Assembly (NCBI RefSeq): GCF_014252295.1
Contig: NZ_CP059215.1
Span: 62,001-126,000, forward strand
Length of the DNA: 64,000 bases
Direction: 5' to 3'
From: Blattabacterium cuenoti
GTDB taxonomy: Bacteria > Bacteroidota > Bacteroidia > Flavobacteriales > Blattabacteriaceae
Below, in pieces: positions 46,509 to 55,076 of the stretch. Made by a program: the position numbers and the translations under genes. The stretch's first letter is position 1; the number at the start of each line of letters is the position of its first letter. The notes under the pieces were generated by a model. It did no database searches, was not told the origin of the DNA, and worked only from the letters and a program-made list of their open reading frames with translations.

Positions 46509-46556
46509 GATACTTTATTTTTCTATTTTTTGAGTATACGAGTATATAGTAGTAAA

Positions 46557-46639
46557 GTGGGTGTGGTGGAATTGGTAGACACGTCAGACTTAGGATCTGA
46601 TGCCTATTAGGCGTAAGGGTTCGAGTCCCTTCTCCCGCA
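46557..46639 (+). tRNA. tRNA-Leu (anticodon TAG)
   Basis: Plus-strand class II tRNA of 83 nt. Anticodon stem TCAGA/TCTGA encloses CTTAGGA (anticodon TAG); the variable arm is short, and the T arm AAGGG/CCCTT holds TTCGAGT. The acceptor pairs GTGGGTG with CTCCCGC, leaving a U-U mismatch at pair 6-67 and a G-U wobble at 2-71. CCA is not encoded. It is 48 bp after rng. Confidence 0.93.
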
Positions 46640-46679
46640 CTATTTACTTTTAGATTATTAATCTACCTATAAATATTAT

Positions 46680-47603
46680 TTATAATAAAATCATTTCTTC
46701 AAATGAAAGAAGTGTACGAAAACCTTTTTTATAAAAATAATTTTTCATTCCTTTTCTAGAACTTATTAAAACAAAATCACCACCCCAAGCTCCTAAACTT
46801 TTAACCAATCCTAAATAATCTGGAAAATATGTTTCTTTAATAGTAGGAATATTTAAAATTTTTGATATGATCATTTCGTGTTTTACTAACAATTTTTCAA
46901 ATTCTTCTAGTGTTTTACAAAAAGGAATTTTTTTTGTAATAAAAGATATAGATTCAATACTCTTACTGGATATATTTTTTTTAGAAAGAAAAAATTTTAT
47001 ACCATTACAAGTATTTTGCTTTTTATTGAGATGGAGAAAAAAAAGTTGATCCTTAAATGAAGGATTAAAATTTATAGGAACAATATCAGGTTTTTTTTTA
47101 TTAAATTTATAAATTATTGGTTTTGAATTGGAAACACAAGCTATATCATACCCACTTCCTGGAAAATCATTTCCCAATAACATATATGGATCTATTCTAG
47201 CCCATCTTGCTATATTGTAAATTAAAGTGGAGCTACTTCCCAATCCCCAATTTATAGGAAATTCTAATTTTGTTTTTACATATAATCCTAATGAATTAGG
47301 AAGAAATTTTTTTTGTATTTTTTTAGATTTTAATAATAGATCTCTTAATTTTAGAGCTATTTTTTTTTCTGTTTCATAACAAATATCTAAAGAAGGGAGT
47401 TTAAAAACTGCTTCAAACCAAGGTTTATTGATCTCATCGTAACATTTCCAATGCAATACAGAAGATAAATTATTTTTTAATATAGTTAATGATTGTCCTT
47501 TTATTGTAGGTAAAGCTAATCCACATGCCCCACGTAAAATAAAATATTCTCCTGTTAACAAGATCTTCCCATGACTATAAAAAAAATTTTTATGTTGATG
47601 CAT
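46680..47603 (-). CDS. GYDIA-family GHMP kinase
   Basis: Small-molecule kinase of the GHMP superfamily, about 307 aa. HGKILLTGEYFIL is motif 1, INWGLGSSSTLIYNIA the ATP-binding motif 2, and GSGYDIA the family signature. From memory, such genes sit with HMG-CoA reductase in free-living Flavobacteriia, suggesting a mevalonate-pathway kinase. Here it follows fabD by 8 bp instead. ATG 47603 is preferred over GTG 47609. Substrate not proven. Confidence 0.8.
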   Translation of the reverse strand: MHQHKNFFYSHGKILLTGEYFILRGACGLALPTIKGQSLTILKNNLSSVLHWKCYDEINKPWFEAVFKLPSLDICYETEKKIALKLRDLLLKSKKIQKKFLPNSLGLYVKTKLEFPINWGLGSSSTLIYNIARWARIDPYMLLGNDFPGSGYDIACVSNSKPIIYKFNKKKPDIVPINFNPSFKDQLFFLHLNKKQNTCNGIKFFLSKKNISSKSIESISFITKKIPFCKTLEEFEKLLVKHEMIISKILNIPTIKETYFPDYLGLVKSLGAWGGDFVLISSRKGMKNYFYKKGFRTLLSFEEMILL

Positions 47604-47611
47604 GATCACAT

Positions 47612-48481
47612 TTATATTTTTCTTGTAAAATTCCTAGAAATTTTTTTCACTAAACTTTGTAAAATATTTCCTGGTCCTATATCTGTAAATGAAATAGCTC
47701 CATTAGAAATCATATTTTCTATAGATTGTTTCCATTTTACAGGAGATGTCAATTGTTCTATAAGGTTTTTTTTTATATCTTCTGATTTTATCACTGACTG
47801 AGCAGTTACATTTTGATAAATAGGACATTTTGAATCTTTAAAAGAAATTTTATCTATAAATTCCTGGAATTTTTTTTTAGCTGGTTCCATGATAGGAGAA
47901 TGGAAAGCTCCATGAACAGGAAGAATAAGTATTTTTTTAGCTCCTATTTTTTTTAAAGAATAACAAACTCTTTTCAGAGCATTATGTTCTCCTGAAATAA
48001 CTAACTGTTCGGGAGCATTGTAATTAGATGGAACAATAATTCCACCATCATTTTTGCAAATTTCTTCTATAATTTTATCTTCCAATCCTAACACTACAGC
48101 CATATTCCCCTTTATTGATTCACAAATTTCTTGCATAATTGAAGCTCTTTTGTTAACTAACATTAACCCTTTTTCAAAGGGAAAAACATCGATTGCAGAC
48201 AAAGCAGAAAATTCTCCAAGAGAATGTCCTGCTACCATATCCGGTTCGAAATCATGTGATATTTTTGCTTTTATAACTGAATATATATAAATTGCAAGTT
48301 GTGTGTATTTTGTTTTTTTTAAAGTATCCATAGTTCCTTCAAACATTATAGATGTTATACTAAATTCTAAAACATCATTAGCTAATTGAAATAATTTTCT
48401 TGCTACATGAGAATTTTTATATAAGTTTTTTCCCATTCCTATAAATTGAGATCCTTGACCAGGAAACATATAAGCTTTCAT
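47612..48481 (-). CDS. fabD: Malonyl-CoA:ACP transacylase
   Basis: Loads malonyl groups onto acyl carrier protein for fatty acid synthesis. AYMFPGQGSQFIGMG opens the protein; the nucleophile serine is in VAGHSLGEFSAL; the catalytic histidine is in VHGAFHSPIMEPA. 289 aa is slightly shorter than E. coli FabD. It precedes the GHMP kinase in a leftward pair and is divergent from tatD with 35 bp between start codons. Other fab genes are elsewhere. Confidence 0.94.
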   Translation of the reverse strand: MKAYMFPGQGSQFIGMGKNLYKNSHVARKLFQLANDVLEFSITSIMFEGTMDTLKKTKYTQLAIYIYSVIKAKISHDFEPDMVAGHSLGEFSALSAIDVFPFEKGLMLVNKRASIMQEICESIKGNMAVVLGLEDKIIEEICKNDGGIIVPSNYNAPEQLVISGEHNALKRVCYSLKKIGAKKILILPVHGAFHSPIMEPAKKKFQEFIDKISFKDSKCPIYQNVTAQSVIKSEDIKKNLIEQLTSPVKWKQSIENMISNGAISFTDIGPGNILQSLVKKISRNFTRKI

Positions 48482-48516
48482 AAAAATAAAATTTTTTTAA
48501 ATTTAAAATTAATTAT

Positions 48517-49287
48517 ATGAAAATTACTGATACACATGCTCATCTATACATGAAAGAATTTAATGAAGATATTGATTTTGTAATTAAAAAATCCTTAACT
48601 AAAGGAATAAACAGATTTCTTATTCCTTCTGTAGAAACTTCCGACATTCCTTATATATTAGAATTAGAAAAAAAGTATCCTAACATATGTTATCCTATGA
48701 TAGGACTACATCCTAACAAGGTTTCTTCCAAGAATTTAGAAAAAGAATTAAATATTATTGAAAAATGGTTATGTAAACATTCTTTTATTTCTATAGGAGA
48801 AATTGGAATGGATTTTTATTTAGATAATCAATTTTTTTCAGAACAAGAACACGCTTTTCAAACTCAAATAAAATTTGCAAATAAAAAACAACTTCCTATT
48901 GTTATACACTGTAGAAAAGCTTTCAATTACATTTTGAACATTTTATTAAAAGAAAAAAATTCTTCTCTTAAAGGAGTATTTCATTGTTTTTCTGGAACTT
49001 TAGAACAGGCAAAAAAAATTATTGATTTAGGAATTAAAATAGGGATTGGAGGATTAATTACTTTCAAAAATAATAATATTAGTAATTTCTTGCATAGAAT
49101 AAGTTTAGATCATTTAGTTCTAGAAACAGATTCTCCCTATTTATCACCACATCCTTTTAGAGGAAAAAGAAATGAACCTAAAAATATAAGAATAATTTTA
49201 AAAAAACTTTCTCAAATTTATTCTTTTTCAGAAGAAAAAATTGCCGATATCATTCATATTAATGTAGAAAAATTATTCTTTTCATAA
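48517..49287 (+). CDS. tatD: TatD-family metal-dependent hydrolase
   Basis: Amidohydrolase-fold nuclease of 256 aa. Metal ligands are visible in DTHAHLYM, the glutamate of GEIGMDFY, IVIHCRKAF, VFHCFSG and LETDSPYLSPHP. TatD proteins are 3'-5' exonucleases that may act in DNA repair or RNA quality control. It ends 13 bp before the convergent fumC stop. Confidence 0.92.
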   Translation: MKITDTHAHLYMKEFNEDIDFVIKKSLTKGINRFLIPSVETSDIPYILELEKKYPNICYPMIGLHPNKVSSKNLEKELNIIEKWLCKHSFISIGEIGMDFYLDNQFFSEQEHAFQTQIKFANKKQLPIVIHCRKAFNYILNILLKEKNSSLKGVFHCFSGTLEQAKKIIDLGIKIGIGGLITFKNNNISNFLHRISLDHLVLETDSPYLSPHPFRGKRNEPKNIRIILKKLSQIYSFSEEKIADIIHINVEKLFFS

Positions 49288-49300
49288 TGTTGGTTTTTCT

Positions 49301-50686
49301 TCATACCATTCTTGATGGATTAACTAATTCTTCGAACTGAATTTCAGTTAAATATCCTAATCGAATTGCTTCTTCTTTTAAAGAGCTGTTATTTTCATAA
49401 GCACATTTTGCTATTTTTGCTGATTTTTCGTATCCTATACTAGTACTTAATGCTGTTACAAGCATTAAAGATTTATCTAAGAATTCTTGAATTCTTTGAT
49501 AATTAGGTTTTATTCCTTTTATGCAAAAGGAAGAGAAAGATGTGCAAGCATCTGCAAGTAGTTGGGAAGATTGTAAAAAATTATATACTATTAATGGTTT
49601 AGCTACATTTAATTCATAGTTTCCTGAAGATCCTGCCATAGAAATGGATACATCGTTTCCTAGAACTTGTGTACAAACCATAATAATAGCTTCACATTGA
49701 GTAGGATTTATTTTTCCAGGCATGATAGAAGATCCTGGTTCATTTTCAGGAATAAAAATTTCTCCAATTCCTGAACGTGGACCAGAAGATAAAAAACGAA
49801 TATCATTTGATATTTTTATTAAAGAAACGGATATTTGTTTAAGAGCACCGTGAGCTTCAATCATAGCACTATGAGATGATAATTCCTCGAATTTATTTTT
49901 TGCGACTTTAAAAGGATATCCTGTATATTTGCATATGTATTTAGTGACTTTTGTATCATACCCATTAGGAGCGTTTAATCCAGTTCCAACGGCAGTTCCT
50001 CCTATGGCTAATTCAGAAAGATGATCTAAACTTTTTTCAATAGAGTATAACCCATGATCTATTTGAGAAACATAACCGGAAAACTCTTGTCCTAAAGTAA
50101 TGGGAGTTGCATCCATTAAATGGGTTCTTCCTATTTTAATCACATCTTGAAATGACTTGGATTTTTCTTCTAAATTTTCTCTTAATATCTTAATAGAAGG
50201 AATAGTTTCTTCTACTAATTTTTTATAAGAAGCAATATGCATTGCTGTAGGAAAGGTATCATTAGATGATTGAGACATATTAACATCATCATTGGGGTGA
50301 ATGAAAGATTTTTTTTCACCAAGTACACATCCCATTAAAACATGACTTCTATTGGAAATTACTTCATTCACATTCATGTTTGTATGAGTTCCGGAACCTG
50401 TTTGCCATATGACTAAAGGAAATTGGTCGTTTAATTTCCCTTCTATAATTTCATCACAAACAAAAGAAATAAGATCTCTTTTTTTTTTAGATAAAAGACC
50501 AAATTCAAAGTTTGCATGAGCAGAAGCTTTTTTTAATAAACCAAATGAATGAATAATTTCTATAGGCATAGAAGATTCTGAACCAATTTTAAAATTTTTT
50601 CTTGATCTTTCCGTTTGTGCTCCCCAATATTTATCTACAGGAACTTTCACTACACCTAAAATATCTTTTTCTGTTCTATAAATCAT
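49301..50686 (-). CDS. fumC: Fumarate hydratase class II
   Basis: TCA-cycle enzyme interconverting fumarate and malate, 461 aa, with no Fe-S cluster. The signature is [15 protein letters not shown]; other active-site regions are [37 protein letters not shown] and [20 protein letters not shown]. Full length. It fits an oxidative metabolism feeding the act complex. Single gene, divergent from the small membrane-protein gene at 50738. Confidence 0.96.
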   Translation of the reverse strand: MIYRTEKDILGVVKVPVDKYWGAQTERSRKNFKIGSESSMPIEIIHSFGLLKKASAHANFEFGLLSKKKRDLISFVCDEIIEGKLNDQFPLVIWQTGSGTHTNMNVNEVISNRSHVLMGCVLGEKKSFIHPNDDVNMSQSSNDTFPTAMHIASYKKLVEETIPSIKILRENLEEKSKSFQDVIKIGRTHLMDATPITLGQEFSGYVSQIDHGLYSIEKSLDHLSELAIGGTAVGTGLNAPNGYDTKVTKYICKYTGYPFKVAKNKFEELSSHSAMIEAHGALKQISVSLIKISNDIRFLSSGPRSGIGEIFIPENEPGSSIMPGKINPTQCEAIIMVCTQVLGNDVSISMAGSSGNYELNVAKPLIVYNFLQSSQLLADACTSFSSFCIKGIKPNYQRIQEFLDKSLMLVTALSTSIGYEKSAKIAKCAYENNSSLKEEAIRLGYLTEIQFEELVNPSRMV

Positions 50687-50737
50687 TGTATTATTTTTTA
50701 CGAAATTATAGAAAAAATTATAACTTCCATTTATTTT

Positions 50738-50929
50738 ATGATGATAATTAAATTTATAGGATTTTTACTTTTTTTAATAATAACCATATCTGGTTTTTGG
50801 TGTATTTTTTTTCTATCTTTTTTTAGTATGTATTGGATTATTTTCAGTTTATTTATGAATTATTTTTTGAGTTTTATAATCAATTTAAAACGTGAAAAAA
50901 AAAGTATAAAACATGAAAAAAAAGTATAA
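50738..50929 (+). CDS. Small membrane protein of unknown function
   Basis: A 63-residue ORF with two hydrophobic stretches ([19 protein letters not shown] and [17 protein letters not shown]) and a basic tail [14 protein letters not shown] do not recognise the family. It overlaps the DivIC-like gene by 17 bp in another frame, so it is probably translated with it, and could be a membrane partner in division or an eroded gene. Start is ATG 50738 or the adjacent ATG 50741. Confidence 0.55.
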   Translation: MMIIKFIGFLLFLIITISGFWCIFFLSFFSMYWIIFSLFMNYFLSFIINLKREKKSIKHEKKV

Positions 50930-51197
50930 ATTTTTAAAAAAAAAATACTTTTGGATTAGTTTTTTTTTCCTTATATGGATGTGTTTTTTTGATTCTAATT
51001 CTTTTATTCTACATTATAAGTTTGAGAAAAATATTAAAGAAATGATATTAGATAGGGATTATTTGAAGAAAAAAATTTTATTAGAAGAAAATCAATTAAA
51101 AAAATTGACTATGGATCCTAAATATTTAGAAAAATTAGCAAGAGAAAGATTTTATATGAAAAAAGAAGATGAAGATTTATTTGTAGTATCATCTTAA
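50913..51197 (+). CDS. Septum formation initiator (DivIC/FtsB family)
   Basis: Bitopic division protein of 94 aa: short basic cytoplasmic tail, one membrane helix (WISFFFLIWMCFFDSNSFIL), then a coiled coil (IKEMILDRDYLKKKILLEENQLKKL) and a short C-terminal part ending EKLARERFYMKKEDEDLFVV, which is characteristic of the family. It works with FtsL/FtsQ-type proteins at the septum. A 10-A run near the start (50936-50945) is a possible slippage site. Confidence 0.85.
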   Translation: MKKKYKFLKKKYFWISFFFLIWMCFFDSNSFILHYKFEKNIKEMILDRDYLKKKILLEENQLKKLTMDPKYLEKLARERFYMKKEDEDLFVVSS

Positions 51198-51251
51198 AAT
51201 GATTATAACGTATACAACTATTTGTTTTCATTAAGATTTTATTAACAACAA

Positions 51252-53126
51252 TTAACGTTTCATATAAATAAGCAAAATACTTAAGTCGGAAGGAGAAATT
51301 CCACTAATTCTTGATGCTTGAGCTAATGATTCTGGACGATAATAATCCAATTTTTCTCTCGCTTCTAAAGAAAGAGATTGTATTTTTTTATAATCGAAAT
51401 TATTTGGAATTTTTAGTTTTTCCAATTTTAATAGTTTTTTTGCATTTTCTTTTTCTCTCTCTATATATCCTTTATATTTTATTTGAATAGAAACTTGTTC
51501 TAATATTTCTTGATTAAAATCATTTTTTCTAATTTTTTCCATTAAAAATGGAATAGAAATAATATCTTTTATACTAATCTCAGAACGAGATAAAATATTT
51601 TCTACTTTTTTATCAAAGCATATTCTTGGAGATTTTTTTGTATCTAATATTGGATTGATAATTTTTGGATTAATATTCATGTTATGAAATAAATGTATAC
51701 ATTTTTCAATTTTAGATTTTTTTGTATCTAATATTCTCATTTTTTTTTCTGAAATCAAACCTATATTATATCCAATAGGAGTTAGTCTTACATCTGCATT
51801 ATCTTGCCGTAATAACATTCTATATTCAGCTCTTGAAGTGAACATTCTATAAGGTTCTTTTGTTCCTTTTGTAATTAAATCATCTATTAAAACTCCAATA
51901 TAAGCTTGATTTCTTGTAATAATTAGTGGTTCTTTTTGCATTACTTTTAAATAAGCGTTTATTCCTGCCATTAATCCCTGAGCTGAAGCTTCTTCATATC
52001 CAGTAGTACCATTAATTTGTCCAGCAAAAAAAAGATTTTTTATAATTTTACTTTCTAAAGTAAGTTTTAATTGTTCTGGAGGAAAATAATCATATTCAAT
52101 TGCATATCCAGGTCTTAATATTTTCACTTTTTCAAATCCGGAAATTTTCTTTAATGACTCATATTGTATCTTTTCCGGAAAAGAAGTGGAAAATCCATTA
52201 ATATATACTTCTACAGTATTCCATCCTTCAGGCTCTATAAAAATAGGATGTTCTTTTTTATCTGGAAATCTAAAGATTTTTTCTTCTATAGAAGGGCAAT
52301 ATCTTGGACTTGCACCTTGAATAGATTTTGAAAAAATTGGAGAATAATCTAAATACTGACGTATTAAATCATGTACTTTTTGATTGGTACAAGTTATATA
52401 ACATTTTCGTTGTTTGGTTAATTTTTTTGTATCATCAAAAAAAGAAAATTTTTGAGGAAAAGTATCTCCATTTTGACACTTCATTTTATCATAATTTAAT
52501 GAACGACCATCCACTCTTGGTGATGTTCCTGTCTTCATTCTTCCATATTTTAATCCAAAATGTTTGGTTAATTGTTCAGTAATTCCACGAACTTCTTGTT
52601 CTGCTATTCTTCCTCCTTTAATTTTTTTTTTACCAATATGTATTTTCCCATTTAAAAAAGTTCCATTTGTAAGTATAACTGATTTTCCTTTAATCTTTAA
52701 TCCAAAAAAAGTTTTTACTCCTTTTATTGTATCTTTTTCTATGATTAGAGATGTAACTGTATCTTGATACAGATCTAATCTAGCGTTTTTTTCTAAAAAA
52801 AACCTCCAATAATAGGAAAATAACTTTCTATCACATTGAGCTCTAGGACTCCACATTGCAGGACCTTTAGATTTATTTAACATTCTAAATTGAATCATAC
52901 TATGATCAGAAACAATTCCAGAATAACCTCCCAAAGCATCTATTTCCCTCACCATTTGTCCTTTAGCTATACCTCCTATAGCTGGATTACATGACATTTG
53001 ACCTATAGTTTGTAAATTAGTAGTAATAAGTAGAGTTTTGGAGCCCATGTTAGAAGATGCAAAAGAAGCTTCTAGCCCAGCATGTCCTCCTCCAACGACT
53101 ATAATATCATATATATCTACAAACAT
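51252..53126 (-). CDS. mnmG: tRNA uridine-5-carboxymethylaminomethyl modification enzyme MnmG
   Basis: FAD/NADH enzyme that, with MnmE, modifies wobble U34. The FAD motif is IIVVGGGHAGLEASFAS; MSCNPAIGGIAKGQMVREIDALGG and FLNGKIHIG are family signatures; the C-terminal region ending ISGISPSDLSILLIYMKR is conserved. 624 aa is full length. It is 10 bp after ybeY in the same leftward direction. mnmE is not in the window. Confidence 0.96.
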   Translation of the reverse strand: MFVDIYDIIVVGGGHAGLEASFASSNMGSKTLLITTNLQTIGQMSCNPAIGGIAKGQMVREIDALGGYSGIVSDHSMIQFRMLNKSKGPAMWSPRAQCDRKLFSYYWRFFLEKNARLDLYQDTVTSLIIEKDTIKGVKTFFGLKIKGKSVILTNGTFLNGKIHIGKKKIKGGRIAEQEVRGITEQLTKHFGLKYGRMKTGTSPRVDGRSLNYDKMKCQNGDTFPQKFSFFDDTKKLTKQRKCYITCTNQKVHDLIRQYLDYSPIFSKSIQGASPRYCPSIEEKIFRFPDKKEHPIFIEPEGWNTVEVYINGFSTSFPEKIQYESLKKISGFEKVKILRPGYAIEYDYFPPEQLKLTLESKIIKNLFFAGQINGTTGYEEASAQGLMAGINAYLKVMQKEPLIITRNQAYIGVLIDDLITKGTKEPYRMFTSRAEYRMLLRQDNADVRLTPIGYNIGLISEKKMRILDTKKSKIEKCIHLFHNMNINPKIINPILDTKKSPRICFDKKVENILSRSEISIKDIISIPFLMEKIRKNDFNQEILEQVSIQIKYKGYIEREKENAKKLLKLEKLKIPNNFDYKKIQSLSLEAREKLDYYRPESLAQASRISGISPSDLSILLIYMKR

Positions 53127-53136
53127 AATTTTATTT

Positions 53137-53550
53137 TCAAAATTGAAAAAAATTTAAATAAAAATTCTCTTTTTTTTTCATTATTTTTCTATCTACTTTG
53201 TTTTGATCATCATATCCTAAAAGATGCAATGCAGCATGTATCATAACTCGTTTTATTTCAACCATGAAAGATTGATTCCATATTTTAGAATTTTCAAAAA
53301 CACGATCTATACTAATAAAAATATCTCCAGATATCCATTTTTTGATAGAATAATTAAATGAAAGAACATCTGTATAAAAATCTTTTTGCAAATATTTTTC
53401 ATTCATATCTAAAAGGTAATTATCATTGCAAAAAACATAATTAATATTTCCAATATACATCCCTTCATTATTTAATAAAATACAAATTTCTTGAATAAAA
53501 AAAGACTCGTTTTTGATTTTAAAATCAGAAATATAAAATAATTTAATCAT
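53137..53550 (-). CDS. ybeY: Endoribonuclease YbeY
   Basis: Metal-dependent RNase for 16S rRNA 3' maturation and ribosome quality control, 137 aa. The family core reads MIHAALHLLGYDDQ. Compared with the usual HxxxHLxGYDH, the third histidine is replaced by aspartate; I recall that other Bacteroidota YbeY proteins also vary here. FYTDVLSFNY matches the N-terminal family motif. First of the leftward pair ybeY-mnmG. Confidence 0.9.
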   Translation of the reverse strand: MIKLFYISDFKIKNESFFIQEICILLNNEGMYIGNINYVFCNDNYLLDMNEKYLQKDFYTDVLSFNYSIKKWISGDIFISIDRVFENSKIWNQSFMVEIKRVMIHAALHLLGYDDQNKVDRKIMKKKENFYLNFFQF

Positions 53551-53581
53551 TATTTATTATTTTTATATAATTCTTATAATT

Positions 53582-54289
53582 TTGATAAAAATAATTCCAA
53601 ACTTATTAAGTTTATTGAATCTTTTTTGTGGATGTATGTCCATAATTTTTTTACAATCAAGAAATTTTGATGCTTCTTCTTTTACAACTTTACTTTCAGT
53701 AATATTTGATTTTTTAGATGGTTTTGTATCTAGATTAATAAAAAATGAAAACAAGTTTGGAAAAGAATTAGATTCTCTTTCTGATATGGTTTCTTTTGGT
53801 ATAGTTCCATCTATAATAGTTTTCATTTTATTGAAAACAATGAAAAAGAAAATTCCGTTTATTGAATGGTTTTCTTTTTTGATTTCTATTTTTTCCGCAT
53901 GTCGTCTTGCTAAATTTAATATTAATCCTTACAATAATATATATAGAGGATTGACTACCACTGTAAATACTTTATTTTTCTCTTCTTTATCTATTATTAT
54001 CACAACTCATTCTGCAGTTTCTTTTTTTGCAAAAAAAATCATAATGTCTCCTATCATAATGCTTTTTTTAATATTCTTTTCTTGTTATTTTTTAGTATCT
54101 AAAATACCAATGATTTCCTTAAATTTCAATGGTCTTCTTTGGAAGAAGAATAAAATACGTTATATTTTTTTATTGATTAGTACATTTCTTTTATTAACTT
54201 TACATGTAGTTGCTATTCCATGCATTATTATTTGTCACATAACAATCTCAATCTTTTTTCATAAAAAGAAAAATATGAAAAAAATATGA
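53582..54289 (+). CDS. pssA: CDP-diacylglycerol-serine O-phosphatidyltransferase
   Basis: Makes phosphatidylserine, the precursor of phosphatidylethanolamine. The CDP-alcohol phosphotransferase motif is visible as DFLDGFVSRLIKNENKFGKE followed by LDSLSD. Several membrane helices follow. 235 aa matches Bacteroidota PssA (IPNLLSLLNLFCGCMSIIF start). Translation begins at TTG 53582, since no in-frame ATG precedes it. Its end overlaps the exonuclease start by 4 bp (ATGA). Confidence 0.9.
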   Translation: MIKIIPNLLSLLNLFCGCMSIIFLQSRNFDASSFTTLLSVIFDFLDGFVSRLIKNENKFGKELDSLSDMVSFGIVPSIIVFILLKTMKKKIPFIEWFSFLISIFSACRLAKFNINPYNNIYRGLTTTVNTLFFSSLSIIITTHSAVSFFAKKIIMSPIIMLFLIFFSCYFLVSKIPMISLNFNGLLWKKNKIRYIFLLISTFLLLTLHVVAIPCIIICHITISIFFHKKKNMKKI

Positions 54290-55056
54290 CATTAAAACTT
54301 CATCGTCCCATTTGTTTCTTTGATATAGAAGCTACAGGAATCAATATCGGAAAAGACAGAATTATAGAAATATCTATATTAAAAGTATTTCCTAATGGAA
54401 ATCAAGAAGATAAAACTTGGCTAGTTAATCCAGGAATCCCTATTCCTCCTCAATCAACAGCTATTCATGGCATTGAAGATAAGGATGTAGTAGGAAAGTT
54501 TAGATTTAAAGATGTTTCTTTCTCTATTTTGAAAATGATTGAAAATACAGATCTAGCAGGATATAATTCTAATAGATTTGATATTCCAATTTTAGCAGAA
54601 GAAATGCTTCGATCGGGAATATCTTTCGATATTAAAAAATATAAAACTATAGACGTACAAGTTATTTTTCATAAAATGGAACCTAGAACACTTTCTGCTG
54701 CTTATAAATATTATTGCAATAAAAATCTTATGAAAGCTCATAGTTCAAAAGCAGATGCATTGGCTACATATGAAATATTACTATCACAATTGGAAAAATA
54801 TGAAAATCTTAAAAAAGACGTTAAAAGTCTAAATCAATTTTCTCATCAAAAAAATATAGCAGATCTTGCTGGATTTATTAAAATAGATGAAAATGGAAAC
54901 GAAATATTTAATTTTGGAAAATACAAAGGAGAAAAGATTTTTGAAATATTTGAAAAAGACCCAAACTATTATGGATGGATACAAAATTCAGATTTTCCTT
55001 TATATACAAAAAAAATATTAACAGGGATTAAGTTAAGAAAATTCAATAAATCTTAA
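54286..55056 (+). CDS. DnaQ-like 3'-5' exonuclease
   Basis: DEDDh exonuclease of 256 aa. ExoI is FFDIEATGINIGKDRIIEI, ExoII is LAGYNSNRFDIPILAEEML, and ExoIII is AHSSKADALATYEIL with the catalytic His and Asp. A short C-terminal module (FNFGKYKGEKIFEIFEKDPNYYGWI) is shared with exonuclease X-like proteins. It may serve as the proofreading subunit or in repair. Coupled to pssA by a 4-bp overlap; convergent with htpG, 20 bp apart. Confidence 0.88.
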   Translation: MTLKLHRPICFFDIEATGINIGKDRIIEISILKVFPNGNQEDKTWLVNPGIPIPPQSTAIHGIEDKDVVGKFRFKDVSFSILKMIENTDLAGYNSNRFDIPILAEEMLRSGISFDIKKYKTIDVQVIFHKMEPRTLSAAYKYYCNKNLMKAHSSKADALATYEILLSQLEKYENLKKDVKSLNQFSHQKNIADLAGFIKIDENGNEIFNFGKYKGEKIFEIFEKDPNYYGWIQNSDFPLYTKKILTGIKLRKFNKS

Positions 55057-55076
55057 AAATAAAAAACTGTTATAAC

